From a virus, in the IMG/VR virus record IMGVR_UViG_3300027797_000004, positions 1 to 36,679 of that record: 36,679 bases of DNA, one strand, 5' to 3'. Below are positions 30,759 to 36,679 of this stretch, piece by piece. Numbering within the stretch: the first letter of the stretch is position 1; each line of letters opens with the position of its first letter. The position numbers and the translations under genes were made by a program. The notes below the pieces were generated by a model that saw only the letters and a list, made by a program, of their open reading frames with translations, ran no database searches and was not told the DNA's origin.

Positions 30759-31061
30759 CTACTTACCCTTGCGTAGCTTCAAAAGGGCGTAATCAACAAG
30801 TTCTGGGCTTGCGTAACCAGCCATTCCAGCAGCGGCAAAAGCCAAGGAATCGTTAGAAAGGTAGCCCTTAGTTGCCATCCCCACGCAAAGTGCGGTAAAT
30901 CCGGCGGTGGCGGTGCGGCGGAAGATGTAGCCGAGCGACTGCTTTTCGGTGGAGCAGAAATAGCGGATGAGCCATGAGGCCGATCCTATTAAAACGCCCA
31001 AACCTATGTCTCTAATTGAAACAGAGATTTCATCGGGGGTAGGGGGGGGGATAACACTCAT
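30759..31061 (-). CDS. Holin-like membrane protein
   Basis: 100 aa with hydrophobic segments at about 17-36 (RDIGLGVLIGSASWLIRYF), 52-66 and 71-84 (SLAFAAAGMAGYASPEL), and a basic C-terminus (LKLRKGK). This layout resembles LydA-type holins, which form membrane lesions timing lysis. It is the last gene of the minus arm and overlaps the next-upstream small membrane gene by ATGA. Confidence 0.62.
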   Translation of the reverse strand: MSVIPPPTPDEISVSIRDIGLGVLIGSASWLIRYFCSTEKQSLGYIFRRTATAGFTALCVGMATKGYLSNDSLAFAAAGMAGYASPELVDYALLKLRKGK

Positions 31062-31225
31062 TTACGGATTACGGTAGAAAGAAGGCAGACGTTGGCCACG
31101 GCGTAGCAAATCCACATGAGGGCAAGGGGGTAGTTCTTGACGTAGATGTTCGCCATGCCGGCGGAAAAGTAGGCAACAGAAGCGACGCCTGGCACGACGA
31201 TAGTTGTAAACGTCTCGACGTTCAT
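31058..31225 (-). CDS. Small two-span membrane protein in lysis cassette
   Basis: 55 aa: MNVETFTTIVVPGVASVAYF, then a short loop, then ALMWICYAVANVCLLSTVIR. Two membrane spans. Both ends overlap neighbours by 4 bases (ATGA at 31225-31222 and 31061-31058), strong support for translation. Holin partner, antiholin or pinholin-like roles are possible. Confidence 0.62.
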   Translation of the reverse strand: MNVETFTTIVVPGVASVAYFSAGMANIYVKNYPLALMWICYAVANVCLLSTVIRK

Positions 31226-31506
31226 GTGATGCGGGGTGGCTTGGCGTTAACGTCGAGCAGGACTCGCCTGTAGTTCTGCGACCAAAGGACGGCTGCGATG
31301 TCCTTGCCGGCACGATCAACTTGGGTCTCTGACATTTCTGGAAACGTAAGATGAACCTGCTCATGGCACAAAACCTCAAGTTGTCGCCTTGCTCCGAGGC
31401 GCGGATCGATTTCTATTAAACCTTCGCCAATCGTAGCCTGTCCCCACGCCTTTTCACGGCCCAGACGCCTAAAAATTACCTTACTTTTTATGCGTCGTTT
31501 AGTCAT
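31222..31506 (-). CDS. HExxH metallopeptidase-like protein
   Basis: 94 aa. QLEVLCHEQVHLTFPEMSE contains HEQVH (48-52), the zincin motif, with Glu59 a possible third ligand. Basic N-terminus (MTKRRIKSKV). It is small for a peptidase and could be SprT-like. Its place in the lysis cassette suggests a cell-wall or host-protein target, but nothing shows the substrate. Overlaps both neighbours. Confidence 0.6.
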   Translation of the reverse strand: MTKRRIKSKVIFRRLGREKAWGQATIGEGLIEIDPRLGARRQLEVLCHEQVHLTFPEMSETQVDRAGKDIAAVLWSQNYRRVLLDVNAKPPRIT

Positions 31507-32212
31507 GTAACGAACGAACAGAATCTTTTACTCTATCTGCCAGCCACCAGATGCCTAGCCCTGCGATAATGGCAACAGTCCCGATTGCCAGCCAAGTAAA
31601 GTAGGGCGAGTCGATGATGTGCGGGACCGCACCGCAGAAGGCACCAGAGATAATTAGGGGGATACCGACACGGGGACCGCCACCAAAGGCAAACGCCAGC
31701 GCACCGATAACTACCAGACCCGCGCCGGTCAGCGTCCAGATGTTTCGGCTGGCCTCGGCTTTGACGCGCTCGATGTCGGCGGTCAGTTCTTTAATCCGAG
31801 CATCCTTTAAATCTGAAACCCTTTTCGCTTCCCGGTTGTCGGCTTCGACCTTGGCCCAGTTGTTGTCAATCTGGGCGAGGAGTTTCTTGCCGAAGTCCAC
31901 GGCGGTGGCGTAGTCCTTTTGGTCGGCCTTGGCAGCACGTGCCCGTGCGAGGGCAAGCTCGCCGGCATTGGCGGCTGGCAAGAACGAGAGTGCCACGGTC
32001 GTCTCAGAGCGTACAACTTCCGGCTTGTCGGCGTTCTCCCGTGCAATGGAGACCGATGCGGCAACCTTCTGATCAGCCTGGTCCCATTGTTTACCAACTG
32101 TGTCCACGATGCCCACCGAGGTGGGGGCGTTCGGCTGCTCTGGGAGGGGCGGACGGGTTGTGACGCACCCAGCAGTCAGGGCCAGCAAGGCGATGACCAG
32201 AAGGGGGCGCAC
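31499..32212 (-). CDS. Lipoprotein with coiled coil and C-terminal membrane spans; candidate spanin
   Basis: 237 aa from GTG 32212. The N-terminal MRPLLVIALLALTAGC has a hydrophobic core ending in a lipobox-like TAGC (Cys16). Residues about 40-155 are a coiled-coil-rich, Ala/Lys/Glu periplasmic-type region. Three hydrophobic segments follow at about 157-177, 182-200 and 204-225. A lipidated N-terminus with C-terminal membrane anchor is the layout of unimolecular spanins, which fuse the two envelope membranes; those usually have only one span. It lies in the lysis cassette beside a holin-like gene. Role inferred. Confidence 0.65.
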   Translation of the reverse strand: MRPLLVIALLALTAGCVTTRPPLPEQPNAPTSVGIVDTVGKQWDQADQKVAASVSIARENADKPEVVRSETTVALSFLPAANAGELALARARAAKADQKDYATAVDFGKKLLAQIDNNWAKVEADNREAKRVSDLKDARIKELTADIERVKAEASRNIWTLTGAGLVVIGALAFAFGGGPRVGIPLIISGAFCGAVPHIIDSPYFTWLAIGTVAIIAGLGIWWLADRVKDSVRSLHD

Positions 32213-32215
32213 CGA

Positions 32216-32344
32216 TCAGCGGCCCTTGAGGGCGTCGAGGGCGGACTTGCCCTTAGCTTCAAGGGAAGCAGCCTTGGCGGCGTGTTTGCGGAAAACGAGG
32301 GCACCAGCAACGAAGCCGATGACGAGGGCGAGGAGGTGGGTCAT
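32216..32344 (-). CDS. Small single-span membrane protein
   Basis: 42 aa: MTHLLALVIGFVAGALVFRK then AAKAASLEAKGKSALDALKG. One N-terminal span and an amphipathic helix. It starts one base after the tail-fibre stop (TAA-C-ATG), the same junction type seen in the plus arm. Could be a lysis accessory. Confidence 0.58.
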   Translation of the reverse strand: MTHLLALVIGFVAGALVFRKHAAKAASLEAKGKSALDALKGR

Positions 32345-32345
32345 G

Positions 32346-34349
32346 TTAAGCGGGGCGAAGGCCGAGTCGATAGTTGGTTCCGTTAATCGTTACGAGCAGG
32401 TCGAGCGTAACTGGCCCGCCTGTATGTGCGTCGGTGGCGGTCGGGTTAAACACGAGGCCGTTAAAGGACATTCCGTTGCCATCAATCTTAATGGCCGCAG
32501 TTGCGTCCGGGGCGGTTCCGACTCCGACCTTGCCATGCTGATCTACAACGAAAGCCGTAGCGTCAGGGGTTGTGCTGTCTTCGACTTGGATGGCGTTACC
32601 TGTGCCAAGCTGCGTAACCCGCAGGGCAGCGGTGGTTGTTGCAAGTGGAGACTGAATAATCTGCGGCTGCGAAAAGGTGTTGGAGGTGGTGGTATTCGCA
32701 ACAGTTTTAAGCGTCCCAGAAACGTCCCTAAAGTTTATGTTAGTCGCAATCCAGATGTCACCCGCAACAGAGGTAGTCGGGGCTGTCCCCACGCCAAGGT
32801 TGAGCGAAGCCGAGCCAGCCGTCGGTGCTGCCATGTTGACCTTGCCGGTGAACGTAGCACCAGCCAGCGGAGCGTAAGGAGCAAGAGACGCCGACGTAAT
32901 AAACCCTTGCTGGTTAACGTAAAACGTTGAGGCAATCGTGTAAGTGGTTCCTGCGTTACGATAAACAAAGTGACCGCTGGGAAAGTCTCGTGCAAAGTCT
33001 CCGTCTTGCAGGATGTTTCCTAAAGTCGCGCTGGCTGAAAAGTTAACGCGCGCATTAGTATTTCCAGCTCCGTCGTCAGGTGCGTCCGTAATAAGCAGTC
33101 GACCCATCGGGATGTTGGGGCCTCCACTTGGTCCGAAAGCGATGTCGGAATATAGGTTTGAAATTAAACCTAAAACCGTTCCGACTTCTGTCTTTGTATT
33201 AAGCACCGTTGCGAGGTCGGTCTGATCGCCTAACGTCCCGGTGATTGAACCCCATACACCGCCACCGCCAACCGCCGACCACCCTCCGTTGAGCCGTCCG
33301 TAGGTGTAACCGTCCGAAGGAGCGTCGGTGATGTAGCCCTGCGAGGTAACAAAGGACTCGGTGGCGTATCCAATCAACGCCGAAGCGTCGATAAATGCTG
33401 AAGGGTTGCCGGCAAGAGGGTAATACAGTCCGTCGGCGGTGGGCTGGTCAAGTTTAACATCCAGCGCGCTTTGAAGATCAGCCTGGTTGGAGAGTGTCCC
33501 AACAATAGACCCCCAAGTGCCGCTACCACCTGTGTAGGCCGTGGTCTGCGTCGTTGCGTCTGGGAACGTTATGCCGGACGATGGCTGAATTGTGAATTGT
33601 CCGTAGCCCGTATGATTAAGGCTTAATGACGTAGAGTTTAAATGTGCGACGTTACTACCAGACCCCTGAATAGTAGCAGAGGCAAAAGTCACCCCGCTTA
33701 CTGAACCTAAATCCAGATTGCTTCTGGCTGTTGCCGGGTTGGTAATCCCTGTAAGGTTTCCTTCCTTAGTAAGGTAAGCCGACATCCCAGACAGCGGCTG
33801 GTACGTTGATGCAGCCGTCGAGGAAAGGAGATAAGGAGCAAGTGCGGCGGAAGTGATGAAGGACGAAGGGTTGCCAGTTAAAGGATAAAATCCAGAATTA
33901 ACAAATGACTCGGTTGCATAGCCAATAAGTGCAGAACTTGTGATATACCCTTGGCCTAAAACAAAAATTTCCGTTGCGTAACCTTGGCTCAATACAAAGT
34001 TTTCTGTTGCATACCCAGTAAGATCAAGTGCGGTAATAAACCCGTCTGGATTGGACTGCAAATAATAGGTAGCCGCCGCACTAGTAGTATCCAATTTGCT
34101 ATTTAAAACTGACTGTAAGTCAGTCTGGGTAGATAGGGTGCCGGTGATTCCTCCCCAGGCAACGCCGCTGATGTCACTAGACCAGCCTGTGTCGTAGTCG
34201 GTTGCACTTAATTTTTTGAGTACCTGACCCGTTGTGCCTCCAGCGGCTACTCCCTCTCCGGGGACGCCTTGGGGGCCAGTCGGGCCGGCAGGACCAGCAA
34301 AGAGGACTTCAAAAGCCGCTTGATCGTTAATGCTAATTGTAAAGGCCAT
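32346..34349 (-). CDS. Tail fibre protein with collagen-like motif and repeats
   Basis: 667 aa. A short collagen-like run AGPAGPTGPQGVPGEG (about 18-33) follows an N-terminal FTISINDQAAFEVLFAG, typical of phage fibre anchors. Then tandem units of the form WGxIxGTLxxQxDLxxxLxxK alternate with GYATESFV-type segments. The C-terminal half is Thr/Ser/Ala-rich and beta-structured. Trimeric fibres bind the host surface; the repeats may provide length and variation. No chaperone domain is visible at the end. Confidence 0.8.
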   Translation of the reverse strand: MAFTISINDQAAFEVLFAGPAGPTGPQGVPGEGVAAGGTTGQVLKKLSATDYDTGWSSDISGVAWGGITGTLSTQTDLQSVLNSKLDTTSAAATYYLQSNPDGFITALDLTGYATENFVLSQGYATEIFVLGQGYITSSALIGYATESFVNSGFYPLTGNPSSFITSAALAPYLLSSTAASTYQPLSGMSAYLTKEGNLTGITNPATARSNLDLGSVSGVTFASATIQGSGSNVAHLNSTSLSLNHTGYGQFTIQPSSGITFPDATTQTTAYTGGSGTWGSIVGTLSNQADLQSALDVKLDQPTADGLYYPLAGNPSAFIDASALIGYATESFVTSQGYITDAPSDGYTYGRLNGGWSAVGGGGVWGSITGTLGDQTDLATVLNTKTEVGTVLGLISNLYSDIAFGPSGGPNIPMGRLLITDAPDDGAGNTNARVNFSASATLGNILQDGDFARDFPSGHFVYRNAGTTYTIASTFYVNQQGFITSASLAPYAPLAGATFTGKVNMAAPTAGSASLNLGVGTAPTTSVAGDIWIATNINFRDVSGTLKTVANTTTSNTFSQPQIIQSPLATTTAALRVTQLGTGNAIQVEDSTTPDATAFVVDQHGKVGVGTAPDATAAIKIDGNGMSFNGLVFNPTATDAHTGGPVTLDLLVTINGTNYRLGLRPA

Positions 34350-34675
34350 CAGTAAGAGACTTTGTTGGGGGTTACGTTGGGCAATATTTCAAGCCTTACG
34401 GTAGCAGAGTAGAACACCTCGCTGGTGTTCTGATAAAATTTGATATCCCAATATGCCGTACCAATGTTCCATTCCTGCGTCTGATTAGAGGTTACCGTAA
34501 AGGTGGTAGGGCTGGTGATTACTACATCAAAATAATGAAGCTTATTGTGGGCATCGAGCAGCGCGGTGACGATGGTTACCCCGGTCAGGCTTGCCGGCCA
34601 CCCAGGCTCCGTGGCATAGGTTCCAGCACCAATAAAGGTTACTCCCCGCTTAAATTGATGATTTGTGCAGGACAT
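34349..34675 (-). CDS. Small adsorption-region protein, unknown
   Basis: 108 aa from ATG 34675. A TTG at 34717 would extend it by 14 residues, but the GGCTAAA element (34688-34707) then falls inside the gene; in four other copies this element lies before the ATG. Beta-rich (GVTFIGAGTYATEPG, VVITSPTTFTVTSNQ). Between tail-tip and fibre genes it may be a fibre-connector subunit. No family recognised. Confidence 0.58.
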   Translation of the reverse strand: MSCTNHQFKRGVTFIGAGTYATEPGWPASLTGVTIVTALLDAHNKLHYFDVVITSPTTFTVTSNQTQEWNIGTAYWDIKFYQNTSEVFYSATVRLEILPNVTPNKVSY

Positions 34676-34687
34676 ATGTTCGCCGTT

Positions 34688-34707
34688 TGAGTTTAGCCGT
34701 ATGTCAA
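34688..34707 (-). promoter_or_regulatory. GGCTAAA element, copy before the 34.3-34.7 kb gene
   Basis: The minus strand reads TTGACATACGGCTAAACTCA, an exact match to the shared core, 12 nt upstream of ATG 34675. Its presence supports that ATG over the upstream TTG. Confidence 0.65.
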
Positions 34708-34718
34708 TACTGCCCAAA

Positions 34719-35543
34719 TCAGTCGTTTGACTCTATGCTTTTTACCCAAACGGAACCCAATATATCGCCGGCAGAAAGGGTAAACGTCCAGGCGGCATTG
34801 TCTGGCTGGAAATAACTTTCTGATCCGTTATTAAGAAAGTCTCTCCGACAGTAATTCTTGTCCGTCGGCGTAAAATTTTTAGTCACTTCGTGATTTACCG
34901 ACGGTGATGCATTGTCTCCATAATAATATGCGAGCTGGAAGACGCGCCTAAAATATAAAGGATGGTTGAAAAGCAAAAACGCATAATAAGTAAATGGTGG
35001 CTGTGCGTTTGGGTCTTCAACCCATTGTCCGCCTACTTTAATTAAATTTTGCCTAACAATTATATAAGCCTCCACACCGAAAGTGGGTGGCGTCTCGTAA
35101 GTATCCCAGTTGAGTTCTTGCCGTTGTTGCAAGGCCACCCCGCACTTGTTTGCCGGGACATCTCCAAAGCCGCTGCCTGATTGATCTATTTCTACCGTGT
35201 AGCCGTCTGAATATTTAATATCAAAGAAATAATAATTATAAGCACTTTGGGCAAATTTTGTCATGCCTTGGTAATTTGTAAAACCAGCGACTGTATCATA
35301 ATCTTGAATAAGCCTAAAATACCTTGGGATGATACGATTTCTTTTATTTAAAAAATCAAAATCATATTGATTTAGCGTCCACGTTCTAATCGGTTCACCA
35401 AGAGGATCAACTCCCATCGCTTCATTAGGGGGCGGCCCCACATCAACAGTATTTGGAAATCTAGAACGCTTGTAGACTAGATTATTGTATTCGACCACGG
35501 AGTCAGGTCCATAGGCCGTAGATGCATTCCATTGGTCTGGCAT
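34719..35543 (-). CDS. Virion protein with carbohydrate-binding-like N-terminus
   Basis: 274 aa. The N-terminal WNASTAYGPDSVVEYNNLVY resembles the W-x-Y-x-x-G/P-D-x-V-x-Y-x-x-x-x-Y pattern of CBM5/12 chitin-binding-type domains. The rest is aromatic-rich (YNYYFFDIKYSDGYTVEIDQ), unlike the rest of the arm, with more A/T-rich codons. It probably binds a host surface polymer. It follows its predecessor without gap (stop TAA, then ATG). Confidence 0.58.
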   Translation of the reverse strand: MPDQWNASTAYGPDSVVEYNNLVYKRSRFPNTVDVGPPPNEAMGVDPLGEPIRTWTLNQYDFDFLNKRNRIIPRYFRLIQDYDTVAGFTNYQGMTKFAQSAYNYYFFDIKYSDGYTVEIDQSGSGFGDVPANKCGVALQQRQELNWDTYETPPTFGVEAYIIVRQNLIKVGGQWVEDPNAQPPFTYYAFLLFNHPLYFRRVFQLAYYYGDNASPSVNHEVTKNFTPTDKNYCRRDFLNNGSESYFQPDNAAWTFTLSAGDILGSVWVKSIESND

Positions 35544-36137
35544 TTATTTAATGACGTCCCACCACCAAGTAGCCTCTCCTTGACCGGCTAACAAGCGATT
35601 GACAATCAGATTACCATTAGAGAAGTATTGCAGCGCATAAGTAGTCCCAGAGCTGGTCACGCTTTTGTTCACCTTGGCTAACGGCCAATAACTTTCATCA
35701 AGTGTATCCGCCGGGGGAGTCGTAACTGCCATAAATACAATTTCTGCGGTGCGCGGGAAAAATTTATTTACCGCATAGGTCACCTTTACCATAACATATC
35801 CATCGTTATTAATTGATAGTTTAGGTGCAGGGATGCTGTCGATATATGTTGAACCAATCTTGGGGATGTATCGGTTGACGGTGCCTGGGGTTATGATTAC
35901 TTTATCGTCGTCCAAGTTGGGATCAAGAGGGCCACTAGTGGGGGAATAATAAATCTGCTGCGGTAAGTTATATGCGGTACCGTTCGTGTTAGACTGAAAC
36001 AAAACATCGTTACTAGGCATTGACCGTGTTGCATCAATTCCGGCTGCAAGTTTGTTCAGCGCGGTAGCCGAAATAGGCTCACCAGCGGCAAAAGAACCGC
36101 TAATTGACGAACCATTAAATCCTCCGATTGATCTCAT
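35544..36137 (-). CDS. Adsorption-region protein, unknown
   Basis: 197 aa. The N-terminus (SIGGFNGSSISGSFAAGEPI) is Gly/Ser-rich; the remainder is beta-rich with YVMVKVTYAVNKF and ends ATWWWDVIK. Overlaps the upstream gene at TGATG. No family; position suggests tail tip. Confidence 0.58.
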   Translation of the reverse strand: MRSIGGFNGSSISGSFAAGEPISATALNKLAAGIDATRSMPSNDVLFQSNTNGTAYNLPQQIYYSPTSGPLDPNLDDDKVIITPGTVNRYIPKIGSTYIDSIPAPKLSINNDGYVMVKVTYAVNKFFPRTAEIVFMAVTTPPADTLDESYWPLAKVNKSVTSSGTTYALQYFSNGNLIVNRLLAGQGEATWWWDVIK

Positions 36138-36679
36138 CAGGCTGGTCCGTCAAGGTTTGGATAGATATCTTTATCCCAGCCACCAATGCCGGAAAGCATA
36201 AGATCGGCGGTCAACTTATAGATACCACCATATACTTCTACCGAACAACTTGTAATTAAGAAACCCCTCCGAATTTGGTTTTGCCAGACTGATGTGTAAA
36301 TTAGATTTCCTCCGTATCCGCCGGTGGCGAGTTGTTGGTATGCAATAGGAACTTGATAAACTGCACCGCTTGTGGTCCAGCCAACATAAGATGCAAAAGC
36401 AAGGGCGTTTACCTCGTCATTTACATAGAACAAACAACGCATCGTTGTGGAGGGCTTGTAATAATTTTTGATTCCTGCCTTGATGTTAATGTTGCCTGGA
36501 TATTCTGACGGGTCTTGATTGGGCAAGAAGCCGACAAATTGCTGCCCTTGAGTAGCACCCCCGCTTGCAACCCTTGGCGTCCACAAGGCACGATTGGGGT
36601 TACCGCCGACACCCGTGCTTGGATTGATTGTAGGCGTCAAAGAGGGATTCCAACCGCTGGCACTTGGGAAGCCGGCTAA
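36137..36679 (-). CDS. Tail-tip/adsorption protein, C-terminal part of the split gene
   Basis: Continues the frame that starts at 556 across the join. Bases 36553-36679 repeat 1-127, so the unique part is 36137-36552. An internal TTG at 36640 could be mistaken for a start, giving 167 aa, but the true frame extends upstream through the repeat. The C-terminal part contains MRCLFYVNDEVNALAFASYV and ends GGWDKDIYPNLDGPA. The role is inferred from position near the tape measure. Confidence 0.85.
   Translation of the reverse strand, partial: LAGFPSASGWNPSLTPTINPSTGVGGNPNRALWTPRVASGGATQGQQFVGFLPNQDPSEYPGNINIKAGIKNYYKPSTTMRCLFYVNDEVNALAFASYVGWTTSGAVYQVPIAYQQLATGGYGGNLIYTSVWQNQIRRGFLITSCSVEVYGGIYKLTADLMLSGIGGWDKDIYPNLDGPA
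36553..36679. repeat. Terminal direct repeat, right copy
   Basis: Identical to 1-127; see that entry. Removing one copy closes the genome at 36,552 bp. Confidence 0.93.

Noticed and set aside
31062-31379. 105-aa minus-strand frame in the lysis cassette
   Set aside because: It overlaps two genes linked by ATGA overlaps in other frames; composition (Arg/Cys/Ser) is typical of a shadow frame.
36137-36640. A 167-aa gene starting at TTG 36640
   Set aside because: The frame continues upstream through the terminal repeat to ATG 556, two bases after the tape-measure stop; the TTG is internal.

Overview
The window is a complete tailed-phage genome (Caudoviricetes), assembled as a circle and cut open inside a gene. 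Its first 127 bases recur exactly as its last 127 bases. Joining the ends gives a unit of about 36,552 bp and restores one open reading frame across the junction (start 556 -, end 36137 -). A lambda-type packaging and head set (GpA-like large terminase, gpW-like protein, lambda-type portal, S49 prohead protease) followed by tail-completion and tape-measure genes indicates a siphovirus-like virion. A lipoprotein-signal protein in the lysis region points to a host with an outer membrane. I see no integrase and no clear CI-like repressor, so a lytic lifestyle is likely but not proven. The host cannot be named from this sequence. Most starts I inspected lack a Shine-Dalgarno and have A/C-rich leaders or overlapping stop/start codons.

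Layout. Two arms diverge from a non-coding control region (13613-14298) packed with inverted repeats, and converge on a bidirectional terminator at about 30725-30743. The minus arm, read from 13612 down to 1 and on through the junction to 30759, carries: three small genes, small terminase, a PP-loop/PAPS-reductase-like gene, large terminase, gpW-like gene, portal, protease, scaffold-like gene, major capsid, head-tail and tail genes, a short tape measure, four tail-tip or adsorption genes, a collagen-motif tail fibre, and a compact lysis-type cassette (small membrane protein, lipoprotein, HExxH protein, small membrane protein, holin-like protein).

The plus arm has two parts. 14299-17379 is a block of small orphan proteins plus a widespread phage family with a CX6CX3C motif, flanked by very C-rich spacers. 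18138-30723 is a tightly overlapping replication and recombination module: lysozyme-like protein, RuvC-like resolvase, RecT-like annealing protein, RecE-like exonuclease, SSB-like protein, SF2 helicase, DNA methyltransferase, dNMP kinase, several HTH proteins, a metallophosphoesterase, a primase-helicase fusion and a Mom-like (GNAT-type) protein. There is no DNA polymerase, so the phage probably borrows the host replisome after priming and unwinding its own DNA.

Most unusual observations: (i) a repeated element, TTKACA-N3-GGCTAAA-N2-CA, in front of five structural genes on the minus strand with a weaker sixth copy before the capsid gene, often with the upstream stop codon inside its TTGACA; (ii) chained dyads and 12-bp repeats in the divergent control region, with a 15-base element shared with the terminase/gpW gap; (iii) a PP-loop ATPase wedged between the terminase genes, and a Mom-like enzyme and methyltransferase in the plus arm, together suggesting modified phage DNA; (iv) a candidate unimolecular spanin.
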